Shown in pieces: positions 24,601-36,433 of a stretch of DNA of 64,000 nt. A model generated the notes under the pieces. It did not search any database and was not told where the DNA came from. It saw only the letters and a program-made list of their open reading frames with translations. Position 1 is the first letter of the stretch. Each line of letters opens with the position of its first letter. The translations under genes and the position numbers were made by a program. Source of the stretch: Anisakis pegreffii (lineage: Eukaryota > Nematoda > Chromadorea > Rhabditida > Anisakidae); the NCBI GenBank assembly GCA_035041965.1, contig JAPYMA010001172.1, positions 1-64,000 of the forward strand, read 5' to 3'.

Positions 24601-26400
24601 TTCAAACAAATGATATTGGATGATGTTAAACTTTATGCAGTTAGAAAAAATTTTTGATTCGTTCTTTGATGTTGTTCTTTTTGTTGATGATGAGAAATGA
24701 AGTCTAATGGAATTAATTCATCTATGGAGAAAGGTATTCTGCTAGCAGTAGATGTAATTTATACTTAATTGTTACTTTAATGCCTCTTTTGCCCAAAAGT
24801 TGATACTAAACAATTGCACATAAATGAAACAAACGATCTTTCGCAGAATTATTGAGGCATTTTTATTTTTCGGTGCAATCAAAGATAGTGAATTTTTCTG
24901 GCTAACGATCCTTCTTACCACCTTTCAATGAGCAAAATCTTCCCAAATTTTCATGAGATACTTACCAATCCACGAAATATCCGTCCATTTTTGATGGCAT
25001 CATCGGACATATTCCCAGCTATCGGTATCGTGAAGTCATTCGTTCTCAACTTCCTCAGTTCTAAATTCGGCCGTCAAAGGACTTTATGAGTAAATTATCC
25101 AAGATCGCGATTTAACAACGATTGATTGTGAACGTTTCTAACAACATCGTATTAAAAAAAACGCAACATTCGAAATTTTCAAAGCAAATTCAGTTAATTA
25201 TCAAAGAATCTTTTGCGAAACCAAGAGAAAGTAAATAAAGTAAATATGAATGGAGAAAATGAATATTTTGAAATGATACAAAGTTAAAAAGGTGTAGACT
25301 TCAGTGATTCATGAGTATGGAACTGCTCAATCGAGCATACTAAAAAGTATTTGCTACGCACACGCAGGTATTTCGTGTGCATATTGAATCATTTCAAATA
25401 CACGAAAACACTCCCAAAACTCTTCAGTAACGCTTAACTATGATTTGTCTTATAGAACTTCGCTGAATTATCAAATTCTTCGATATTCAAAAATATCAAA
25501 TTGTTACATTTGTTTCTGATCATTTCTCATTCTGTTGTCATTACATCGCAAGCAAATGAATCCTTAGAGAGTTAGAAGAAGTTCTAATGCAATTTACACA
25601 GTACAGGTTCCGTGTTCTCGAGGTTGTTAGTTGACTTGCAAATGAATAATTAAATTCAACTTCGCTCACTCTAAGAATCCAACGGATGAAATTGCAACTG
25701 ATTATTTCTCTAACAGTAAGAATCAACAGATTTCATACTGTCAGAGAGCAAATTCGAATTGGTTTAAAGCGTTGATAGAGGACAAATTTCAGTGAACCTA
25801 ATTTGGATGAAAAGTCAATTTTAGGAGCAAAATATTATCTCGAATTGAATTATGATAACGATAGGAATACTTTTGCATCGAAAGTGCACTCTGGTCAGGG
25901 GAAAGCAATTCTCAGATAAATGAAACTATCTTAATGAACATTTTACAGCTGCAACCATATTGCAATTCTTGAATGATTCATAAGGTTACGCAAGCAAATT
26001 GTGACGTCGACTGCAGAGATTCTGCTAACGTCATAGAATCCTTATCAGCTTAATTAATAGCATCATCGACGGAATGTCATTTGATTTTCTGCTCTAATTC
26101 AGAAGTCTGAAACCTTAGAATGAGGCAAACTTATATTACGCTAAAATCTCGAAAAGTCGTATCGAAACGCCCGTCGAGAACTCATAAAGCATTGATAGTC
26201 AGTTGCAGTTGATCAGTAAATCCTTTGCACTGGTTTCAATTACCCTTACACAGAATGTAAGAGTTTGTTTATAAAAAGCTTAATCTTGAGCACGAAACTT
26301 TAAATATCACTTTTCGAATTGGCAGTTCACTATTCGTTTATTTCTTCAATCAGCAATTGCAAGTCATTACGAGTTTATGTCTCTCAACCAATATCAGATT
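21700..26400. other. Large AT-rich interval without a supported gene
   Basis: Two weak minus-strand hints are recorded. One is an open frame at 22,324-22,548 after a CCTAG acceptor, ending V-E-F-S-S-R-C-I-C-D. The other is a possible first exon at 24,966-25,010 (M-S-D-D-A-I-K-N-G-R-I-F-R-G-L) before a strong GTAAGT donor, for which no partner exon was found. The rest shows no coding signal. Confidence 0.35.
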
Positions 26401-26404
26401 CTAC

Positions 26405-26710
26405 CTTCCTTGACATTTTTCATTCCGCAAAACCAACGACATCAGCGCACGGAATTCTTCGTCTTTATGAAATCGATTGTCGATTGTGGATGCGTTGGAC
26501 AATTCTCCGATATCTCCCAATGATTTCTAAATAGATGGGTTCGAAATACGTTCCGATTGATCGACGGAACTTGCGAATAATGATCGGTCGGAGCAGCCGT
26601 TGAAAACAAACGTCAGCAGTGAGAAACCGGTGATTTTTACGGGTTATTAGTAAACAACGACTTGAATTGATGTAGCCGAATAGATCCATAGCGACTGGCA
26701 TAGTAACCAC
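26405..26710 (-). CDS. Candidate two-exon minus-strand gene fragment, unrecognised
   Basis: The upstream exon (26,710 down to 26,612) begins M-V-T-M-P-V-A-M-D-L-F-G-Y and ends R-F-L-T-A-D at a GTTTGT donor, phase 0. The downstream exon (26,526 down to 26,405) follows a TATTTAG acceptor, phase 0, reads K-S-L-G-D-I-G-E-L-S-N-A-S and later K-D-E-E-F-R-A-L-M-S-L-V-L, and ends at AAG|GTAGAA (phase 2). The 85-nt intron is open in the upstream frame, so a read-through form is possible. The hydrophilic composition is protein-like. Further 3' exons were not found and the family is unknown. Confidence 0.4.
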
Positions 26711-28213
26711 AGCCGAGCAGTAATGAGTTCATTCTGATTCTGACCTGAGCCATTGTTGAAAATCAGAAATTCGGCATTCCGGCTGGAATTCGAAATTTTT
26801 GAGCCAGATTTTGATCGAACAATTTTCAATTGTCGAATTTCGACAATTACCGAACATCCGAAGCAATATTCGAAGCGAGAATCTGGTCGGTTACCATCAC
26901 TACTCAATAAGGTGAACATCAATGTTCTCATTGTATTTACAAGTGAGAATACCTGATGATAGTAAAAAGGTATGAATCTTGGGAAATTGAAATACGTCGG
27001 CAGAAATTATCGATAATTCCATTGATTATGCAACTGGAAGTCTTAGTAAACAGTTTGCTTCATGCTTCATGCTTCAATGAAGATTCATGCTTCAATGAAC
27101 TTAGAAGATACAAATCAGCACTTGACTCAACTGCTCGCCATAAATGGAATCATAAACGCCATACCTTTTACATAAAATGCTCATTTTTCTTTCTTTTTTC
27201 TCCATTTCGCTAATCTAATATTTATTCGAGAATTTGCAAGTAGTATATCTGTGTCAAGTTCGGAGTCCATTCAAAGGTTCATTAAGAGATGAAAATGAAT
27301 TAGGTTGAAGAAGATGCGTTCTCTTTGAAACAATTGGAATATGATTAAAAAAGATGAATATATACTGAATCAAATTGAGACGAATATTATAATGAATTGC
27401 TAAACGAATTCTCTGATTTATTAACATCATTTGATGCCCATCTTTCTTTATAGTGATTGATATGATTCGAATGAAGGAGGAGTTTCTTAGAGCGAGGTTT
27501 CAGTCTGATCAGTTATGTTTCAGAAGTCAAGAAATAAACATATCAAGTATAATTGACTTTGTCAGACAATTTGTATTCTTTTGATGTTGGCATCTGGCTC
27601 AAATCTATGTTCTATCGACATGCATATCTTCGCTTCTTTATTTTGATAGACTCCATTTGTTCTGAGTTCCGATGTTTGTTGACATTGAAATTTGATCGTT
27701 TGTTATTGCTAAACACTAAAAATAGAGCATTTTGAGGGAGGATAGCTATTCGTTTCGATGTAACATTCATCAATAATTAATCGTGCGCTTCCTTGTCACA
27801 TTCAATAAAGCCATTTTCAATTTGTAAGAAAATTGTCCAATCTAATAATTGTAAGAAAAATCAAATTATTTACCACCTTCATTTGCAAATGCAAAATAAA
27901 TCGCAGGTAACACGTCTTCATTGATTATTTTTACTGACTTGAATGTCATTTGCTGAATAAACGATCTAATGTCATGAATTCAGTTGGATAGCATTGCGAA
28001 TTGCTATTTACCGTATTCGCGTAGATGAATGCTATCCGTAAGGGATTTGAGTTATCATAATGATAAAAATGCTCGCTAAAGAGACTGAAGAAGAATGTAA
28101 ATATTGTAGATATGCAAAAAGTGAATAATTATCCCACTGTTTAGTATTGGAGATATTTTCTCGATAGCAGCAACAGTAGATGATGCATTCATATGCTTGT
28201 CACAGATCGAAAT

Positions 28214-28246
28214 AAATCTATCGGTTCGAATCGAGCCGATAGATTT
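28214..28246. repeat. 16-bp hairpin, 1-nt loop
   Basis: AAATCTATCGGTTCGA pairs with 28,231-28,246 with one mismatch around a single A. Confidence 0.9.
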
Positions 28247-28783
28247 CTATTGACTCTGACGGTTCGTTCCCATGAGGCTATTATTATAACAAACAATTGT
28301 ACATCACCTGATATCACTTTCGGCATTCCCCCAAGACTTTTAAATGTAGTAGTTTTCAATGTTTTTGGACACTGTTTATTCGTGTATGTTGCAATTTGAG
28401 TGATAAATTGTGGATTAGTTCTGCAATAGAATCTAACAATTGGTACATCTTTTCCTAGGGAGAGCGTGTTTTTAGAATTTTTAAAGTAGGCTAGTGAGAG
28501 GGAGCATTTCCCAGTTGATTTTCAAGAGATATTTCGGTTTTTGATGGACATAGGATGAATATGAGAATTTTGATGAAGCGTTTTGGCATCATTAAAGAAT
28601 CTAGAGCGTGATTTGTTCCTAGCATTGAGTTTTTCATACTCAAGCATAGATTTACCGAAGAGATTTTAAAACATTTTTTGAATGAGCCAAATTATTTGTT
28701 CATTCATTTTTTCGTTAACTTATTCGTATCGGCACATAGTTTTCAAGTTCTCAATGACGTTTTCAAATACAGTTAATGTTTGA

Positions 28784-28817
28784 GAAGCAATTGTCACGAT
28801 TAAGTGACAATTGCTTC
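28784..28817. repeat. 14-bp perfect hairpin, 6-nt loop
   Basis: GAAGCAATTGTCAC (28,784-28,797) and its exact complement (28,804-28,817). Confidence 0.95.
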
Positions 28818-29117
28818 CGCAAAAAAAAAACGATTCATTTTACGCCTGTTCTGAAGCTGATAAGTTTAAGTACTTAAGGAGGTGAGAAAAATAGAGGAAA
28901 TAAGTGCTTTTTTGATTGTAGTCGGTAAATGAATGCCATCAACAACAGCATTAAGGTCGTTCATATTCCCTCAGGATACGAACGAACAATCGTACTAATT
29001 GCATTCATTTCTGGGCATGCGAACTCGCTGTCCGGATGAAGGATGTTTCAGTTAGTGAAACGTTGGGTGTTGAGGAGAAACGGTACTCATCTTCGGATGC
29101 TGCATATCTGACTGCTC

Positions 29118-29160
29118 TAAGTCTAGTATTCCTCAGCTTCCCTGAGGAATACTAGACTTA
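29118..29160. repeat. 19-bp perfect hairpin, 5-nt loop
   Basis: TAAGTCTAGTATTCCTCAG (29,118-29,136) and its exact complement (29,142-29,160). Confidence 0.97.
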
Positions 29161-30149
29161 TAGAAGTCAGATAAGATGAAAAGTCAACTTTTTTAGTCAG
29201 TGAAATTCGTGCTTTTGGGTCGTTTATCCAAATTTGATTGTAATCTGTAAGAAGTGTAGGTAGCGATGAAAATTAGTTCATTTCCGGACACTGCATACAA
29301 AAGTGTCTTAAAAAATGACATTTTCATCTTTCTGTGTTTTGTGAGTAGTGCCATTTCTTTATATTGCACAGAGAATGCTAGTCAGTTATCAAATTTAGTG
29401 CTTTTTTTCATACAACTTATATTTTCTTATATTTGTTGCAATATTATATCCAATAAGATTGTGATCCTCCGGGCACCAAATAAAGCAAAGTTTCCTTTTC
29501 CTGTTGCCGGCCTTCAAACCCCTTCTATATTAAAATGATACGGTACTAATTCCATAGTCATACCAGTTAGATGCAATCTTCTACTAGTTGAGGTCACTGA
29601 ATTCTCACATGATTGCATCCATTCACTTATTCAACAACTCTTATAAAACTTAAAACTGGATTCTAATCATTAGCAGTAGCACTTTTGACCTGAGATCCTC
29701 GTTTATCAATAGTAAGCAAGCTCAAGTGATCATTGCATAGGAAAATTTTCTCTTAATCTACTCATTCACTTTATTTATTGTTGCAATATTCAGCGAGTTT
29801 TTATTAATAGTAAGAATCAAGAAGACTCTTCAATGCACTATTGAGAAGTAACGAAAATGTGGAGGGCGGTTGGAGAATATGAGAAGTGTTTTTTGATGCA
29901 GTAAAAAGTCGTGAAAATGAGAAGTATCAATATGAGAAGAAGCGATTTCGATAAATAATGTCTGCTTTCACGTCATATTTTTGAGTGATGTCAGAGTAAG
30001 CAAGGAACGTAATCGAAGTTGTTTCATCGCGGCCACATCGAACAATGAAACGACTCTTTTCAGTACTTTTTATTAATAGACATCCTTTCGATTAATGATT
30101 ATTTACGTCATTAAGTTTTCTGTCGATTGAATGAACTTTAAAAAACATT

Positions 30150-30215
30150 TGTTGTGCGTTTATTGGGCGATATTCTTGTGAATTATGAGAGCTGAACGGC
30201 AACTTCAATTTATTA
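30150..30215. repeat. Dispersed 65-bp repeat, copy 1
   Basis: GGGCGATATTCTTGTG with the following ATTATGAGA-TGAACG segment matches 34,064-34,128 closely. On the minus strand both copies are open and give related peptides (S-H-N-S-Q-E-Y-R-P-I here, S-H-N-A-Q-E-Y-R-L-I at 34 kb), so they may be paralogous exon fragments. Confidence 0.6.
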
Positions 30216-32175
30216 TTATGCACTCTTGAATGCCGTTTTGAACAACTCACATATACGCTGCTGTTCTTCTTCGCGATACTCGCAAAATTATCACAATACC
30301 GTAAACAATAAACAATCCCCCTAAGTTTTTCTTTTAACAACTCTTTTATGACTCTTTTTTATGTGTTATTGATATGATTTCTGTTATTGACAGAAAGTAC
30401 TTCTTGGTTTGGCCCTGAAGGGAGAACATTAAAAACTTCGATTGACAATTATATAAATGAGAATTTCGTTGAGTGCTTCGATTCTGCACTGAATTGAAAC
30501 TTGAAGTAACGAAGGAAATCAAGAAGCACATTCGTCTTTGAATTAAGGTGTAAGCCAGAATCGTGATAAAGTTAAGAAGATCACTTCAAATCGGGATTAT
30601 CAAGCACTGCATTAAATGAAATTGATGATCTCGATTCACGAATGATTGCTTGCTACTATCTTACCCTCGAACTGTTTCGCCTATGAAATATTCCAGTTTG
30701 CTCTCAGGTTGTACTTAAATGTATAATTCGCCAAGGAATTTTTAAACTCTTAACAGTCGGCTAGAAATATCTTCGAAACATCGTGGATGGAGGTCGATTT
30801 CAATAATGATTAGTGTTTGCAAAATCCCAACGATTTTTCAATCCCGTGATTGGTAATAAATCCGGGATAATCCCGACATCCAGCAGCTTTTGGAGTGTAG
30901 AAGTGTCACCTGTTCGACACATTCTGTTCGAATCAATGCCTTTATGATTAATCAGCAAACAACTTATTCAACTAATCATACTATAAAAAGCACATTAGAA
31001 TCTGGAAACAAACCATCAACATTAAGAGAGAAGTACAATTCAGATGTAACATCGACAATTAAATTTTCGGTAACAATATCTTAACTTTTTGATGAATAAT
31101 CTCAATGGATTAAACTTCAGTTGCTTATATCCGAGATTAAAATTGTGCTATGGACTAAACATATTCCTCGACAGATTTTCTTTTGAATTCCCAAATGGTT
31201 TAGACTGATTAAAACTGTGCTATGCGGATAAAAAATTCATGAAAAATAAAATCGTCAACAAGAGGAATGATCATCAACATTGGAACAAAAAAAATGGAAT
31301 TGAAATTGACATACCAACAAAAGATTTAAAGAATATAATTAAGTGAAATTTGAATTAAGCTCTCAGAAACAATATGGCGTTTTTTAATGAATCACTCATT
31401 CCTTTTCGTAGCAGTGATAAAAATCAAACCATCAATGGGGCAAAGTGTGGTGATCATTTCATTTGAGGATCAATAGTTGATCAAGATTAGTTTTGAGGAA
31501 TTTGATAATCTGAGCATCTCTTCTGGCCTCCGGAGCATTCTTCAAATGCGCAATTAATCCTTTCGTGAACGATCCTTTTGCTTTTTTAATTTTCACCGCA
31601 TATTTTACATTCTGCAGTTGAATTGTCTTTCTCGGAAAGCGAATATTCCCAACAGCGAGAATGATTACCGCGTTCATCGCATTTTTTTACTGTATCCAGA
31701 CGAACTTGCATTGTTCGAAGGTATATTCTAAGAATAAATGCGGAATTAATGGAGCACAGCGAATGGAAGACAAAGCAACGCAGATAACAAAATACGAAGC
31801 AAGTGTGATGACATTATGAAATTTATGCTCATAATTTTGTGAAAGCGAAAGCGATCGCTTGCGTAGTAGCCAAAAAATATTGCTGCACATGAGTGTGAAG
31901 GGAATGATTAATGCATGCATTCAAGATGAGTATGTTACCAAAATTCCGCAAAATGCCGTGTTTTATCAAATCCCCGAATTGTTCGGAACTTGATTGCCAG
32001 GATCGGAATTCAAAACTCGAGATCGCAGTATTTTGTACGAACAGTGGTAGTGATGTTCCTGAAAAAAGTCGTGTTCACAATGCACTTCTTAATGAACGTT
32101 CGTGTTGCTGGCATGATTGTGTGCGTGTGAATTTAAGCGTAATTTGTGTGAATAGCTGGACATGTATAGGTAAGG

Positions 32176-32197
32176 AGCAGCAGCAGCAGCAGCAGTG
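32176..32197. repeat. (CAG)n trinucleotide run
   Basis: About six CAG units, inside the third intron-side flank of the minus-strand BED gene model. It also creates a poly-Leu frame on the minus strand. Confidence 0.9.
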
Positions 32198-33596
32198 CAA
32201 TTGAGTAGTTGTTGAAATGAGTCAGTATGAAACTAAGATGGATGAAGAAGGATAAGGTGGACAACGAATGCGTGTAGCAAATATTAATATCATGCAACTA
32301 GATTCTTCAATACACTCTCGATTCCTCTTCGTTCTTCTCTGAATTGTGATTGTATTTGAACGTCGTCAATGCAAAAAAAAAGCAAATCCTGTAAGAGTGA
32401 CATTTTGCTAGCAGCAATAACCATCTAAGACGTTCACGTTCGGCTTCTCTTGCCATTTACTATGTACTACATCTTATCGAATGGATCATTCCTTGAACCT
32501 TTTTTTGAAAGTTTAACTCATACGAAGCAAATTTTCTGTAGTTGTCTCGAAAATAACGGACGCCTCTCTGTTCCAACTTCTGTAAACACCACCCGTCCTC
32601 AGTTTTATAAAAGGAAACAGGGACTCAATAACTCGGTACCATTTTATGCTTTTCTTCTAATGATCCCTGTCAATTACCAACGGTGGTTGATGTTCGTGAA
32701 TATGTCACAAATAATCAACTGTTAATCATCCATTGACCAACACTTGACGATACGCTTTCGCTGCATTATGTGACGTTGGTCATTAATCCATCGTATCATG
32801 CGTAACTGATCGATGAAAATTACTTGTGTAAGCACCAGAATCCTTGTTTTTTTTTTACCTCTTCATGTACGAACGAGCACGAGAAAAGGTGCTGCTTATT
32901 TTGCAATATTATTTTGCTGCATACACAGAAGATTAATTTCTGGCTAGTGCAATTATCAGTACGTATATTTCTGCATTGCAATTTTCTCAATGACATTTTA
33001 CAGTGTAGTTGAATCAATGGAATTAGCTGACAAATGCGCTTGTTTTATGCAGTTCATTTTAGTGATGATACCTTGAAATTATAGTAGTTTGTTGTGATGT
33101 TGAATCGAGGAAACATTCAAGTGTTTTTATTCAAGGCGACTGGATTGAGGATGCTGACTGTCGTGTGAATATCTGGATTGCCATTTGAGTTGAGCTTTGT
33201 GATGCACCACTTTCTTAGACTATTATAATGAGTGCACCATTCATAGTCTATTGCAACTTCTCGATCGATCCACTTGAACAACGCTTTTCAATTAATTATT
33301 TTCCGACTGATCATCAGTGTGGTTCGTTTCAATAGTGAATCATGAACTTTCCGAATACCAACGGCCCCTGACTCGATCAAGAAAAAGAGCACTCGACTTT
33401 AATTCTACAGTACTCAATTCTCGACTTTAAGAGTACTCATACTTTGCTCTCCCTGATCAACCAACGCGTTCACATCAACAACTGCATGCGAAGAACCGAA
33501 ACGAGGTATATCTGTGCATTTCCCTACTATACAGGATTGCCGCATCATGGAACAACGCCGGAATAATTCAGTTTGAATAAAAGCGCTACGCTTTAT

Positions 33597-33616
33597 GAAC
33601 TTATGCACCAACCCAA
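33597..33616 (-). repeat. Solo mariner-type inverted-repeat end
   Basis: Read on the minus strand this is TTGGGTTGGTGCATAAGTTC, followed on the outside by TA. The TTRGGTTGGTGCA-AAGT pattern is the classic mariner terminal repeat. No second end was found nearby, so it is a fragment. It lies within an intron of the BED gene model. Confidence 0.6.
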
Positions 33617-33839
33617 TACTTACGCTTCATTATTCCCTATAGTCTCATTGCGAATTTGAATTTTGTTGCGATACTCCGATATGCATTTGATTGTGACAAT
33701 TATCTATGCGGTATGTTAAAATAACTTCATTCAGTCTCGCCAAGTGCTTACTACCGATTGCATTCTTAAGTCTGTGCTTGCGTTCGACTGTCAGCTGATA
33801 TCCCGAATGGAAACGTTGTTTGGGGGTATTCATGTCAGT

Positions 33840-36430
33840 AGGTGTTCTTATCGTTCATACTCGTGCTCATTAAAGCATTTGTTCACCATGCTGAATCAGT
33901 GTCATTCGACCCTTCACTTTACTTCATTCGCCTTCCACTTTTCAAGTCAAATGCCTCTTAAAACAAACTTTTTACATTCTCTGTAATCCATATTATAGTG
34001 AATTTTTATCACTGGAAATGTACCGTTCAGAACCTCAAAGTTACCAACAATGAAGATGAAACGAGTTGTTGTGTGCTTATTAGGCGATATTCTTGTGCAT
34101 TATGAGAATTGAACGATGACGTGAATTTAAGTCTTATCGGTGTCATCTAGTTCTTCGTAATCATATTAATGCAACTCTATCTGAAATACTGCCCGATTTC
34201 TCAGAATGTATTTTACTGCGACGAGTGTGATGAGACGTACGCAGACGACATGCTTTCGTTTAGTGTGAATGGCTTTTGCTTCTCGTAATCTGATGAAGTT
34301 AACGATCGGGAATTTATGAATATTCTGAGGTACTTTCTGAAGTTGTCGGGAACTACGCAAAACGGAAATAGAACGTTGCCTCACGAAAACTTATAAAAGT
34401 GGAATTGTGAGAATACATTAACGCGACACCGCGGAGAAACTTAACCGAGCGACCATTTATTTATTCATTTTTGCCATTTTCATTACTTTGAGAAATATTC
34501 TTATTCTCTTCAATTTTTATTCAGACGAACACAGTTCTTGCATTGTAAGTAATACCTTAATTGTGATAGTGGAATTCGATCGATCACATTAATGGGAGAA
34601 ATGATACATTTCAAGTGTTTAAAGTGATTAATGAAAAATAAATTCGTTCGCAGCTCGAGGAATATTTAGCATTTTTAATAGGCAATAAGGATTCATTTTA
34701 AGAGGATGCATCCAACTGGTTACATTAAATGCTAGAAATTCACGCGTATAAGAGCCATAAAAGCATTGAACGATTCCACTTGAACATTTCATGAATTTGA
34801 TTGTTGATTTTTAAATTTATTGATTCCTGTCAACGGATGAATGTCTTTTAGCACTGAATGAATGAATTAGTTTTTAGTCGTACTCATCTTTATATTGTTA
34901 CGAATTTATTGATTCATGAATGAAGTTTTTGAAGATCGCTTCGCAATACAAACAGAAACTATGAATTCGTTGCATTTCCTCTTACCAGTCAATGTCTGAA
35001 GAATGTTTCCATTTGTTACGACTCAGCAGCGATTATCCTCTTTATCTTCATTCAGATAAGCGTACAGAGAATGTGAGAATGAAATGATTTGATTAACTCA
35101 ATTCAATGCAGTCTATATCAGTCGACTATGGCCATTTCGTTCTTCAACTGCAACATTTATAACATAGCTTCAAGAATAATCATCAGATCAGTTATTACTT
35201 TTTCAAGTGATACCACTTAAAACAATTCCATTTCGTCACTTGCACTTATGATAGCTTTCAATCGTTTTAAATACGAGATCACAGCTCGTCCTGTTCCAAC
35301 GAAAGAATACTTGATGGCCCTCAGCCACCAAAAAATACTCCCATGACATTCGCCTGAACATCTAGAAAGGATACATACTTTAAGTGTATGTTCTAAAGAA
35401 TTCAAGTACCAATGTATTGCCTTTCTGCCACATTGAGTTCATGTGTTATTTGTGTCACGTCATACTTCACCAATGAGTATGAGCACGGAGGTGATATTGT
35501 GTTCTCGATAAGACTTCTGGGCTGAATTCGTTAAACTAGAAATATTTCGCTAACTGAGGATATCATTTCTTTGTATAGATTATCTCACATTACGTCATAC
35601 AATTTGGGAGTTGCTCTGTCTCCAACCAGATATTTTCAGCTGTCAACGTTTTTCAGCCTTTCAAACGGTAGCATGCACACAGGTGGTTTGTTGATTAAGG
35701 CGTATTCCACCTGAATTCAGCGTTAGAATAATCACTGATATTCTCGAAAAGTGAATTTATGAAGTCATTGATACTTCGTAGAGCGCGTTTGCATTCTCCT
35801 TGTATTGGTGGAAGGGGTTGACTGAAGACGGTTATTGTCTGGAGCACTGCATCTAATTGTTTAACGAGATTATAATGATTCAGTTGGGATGGAGCAGTGA
35901 GGCCATCAAATGAGACTATTCGTGAGCATAATGCGAGTAGGCGATAGAAGCTAAGAAGTTCATACTGCTTTATCTAGAAGTGCGATGGCAGCAGTTAATC
36001 AGCTGCATCTTGGAAAGCAGTAGTTCACAGCGTTTTTCGGCCAATCACCCACCTGCCTTAAGATCTCAACCAAACCGCTCGCCTCCCTTTCTAACTGTAC
36101 TCAGTAGCCACTTTCATGAGTGACAGAAAATCTTTGCGATAATTCAAATCGTTTAAGATTTTTGTTTTCTGCTGCATCCAAATTGCTTTGCCCTTTTTTG
36201 TTTTTTTTTGTTTTTATTGCATCCAAATTGCTATTTTTACGTGTACTTTTCGCACGCTGATAGGCAATATAGCCCAAATTAAGAAACGATGCTGTAGAGC
36301 ATCGAAAAAATGTTGCATTGCATTCATGCCAAGTGTACCGAATGCTTGACACGGATGAATGAGATAAAGCAAGAGAGGTTGCCTTCATGTCATTTATATC
36401 GCCAACGAACGAACGATTTATTGCAGCACA
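33840..36430. other. No supported gene
   Basis: It contains copy 2 of the 65-bp repeat (34,064-34,128). A minus-strand open frame at 34,166-34,384 is rich in Lys/Arg and could be an exon (K-F-P-I-V-N-F-I-R-L-R-E-A-K), but its phases do not resolve. The last 2 kb is the upstream flank of the GPCR gene. Confidence 0.4.
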
Positions 36431-36433
36431 AAA

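Larger units (their letters stand above)
26740..30130. other. No supported gene; GAATTTCG-rich patch and hairpins
   Basis: At 26,740-26,890 imperfect GAAATTCGG/GAATTTCG words are repeated much as at 63,740-63,990. Three short perfect or near-perfect hairpins (28.2, 28.8 and 29.1 kb) are listed separately. No gene was recognised. Confidence 0.4.
31459..33833 (-). pseudogene. BED-type zinc-finger gene, four exons, 1-bp frameshift in the finger
   Basis: Minus-strand exons 33,833-33,752, 33,526-33,443, 32,058-31,939 and 31,689-31,459 all join in phase 1. Donors are GTAAGC, GTATGA and GTAACA; the third acceptor is TTTTTTCAG. It starts M-N-T-P-K-Q-R-F-H-S-G-Y. The last exon has the BED signature: S-R-C-W-E-Y, about ten residues, then A-E-C-K-I-C-G, and in the next frame G-S-F-T-K-G-L-I-A-H-L-K. 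BED fingers bind DNA and occur in hAT-type transposases and genes derived from them. The frame changes by one base at the six-A run near 31,585, and the final His of the finger is not evident. It is either a decaying gene (about 170 residues) or an assembly error. A transposon origin is possible; no transposase core was seen. Exon 1 is the least certain. Confidence 0.5.

Noticed and set aside
31911..32204. 97-codon + strand ORF with C-C-W-H-D-C, recalling a phospholipase A2 active site
   Set aside because: The spacing does not match C-C-x-x-H-D-x-C, no calcium loop is present, and a minus-strand exon with strong splice sites occupies the same DNA.
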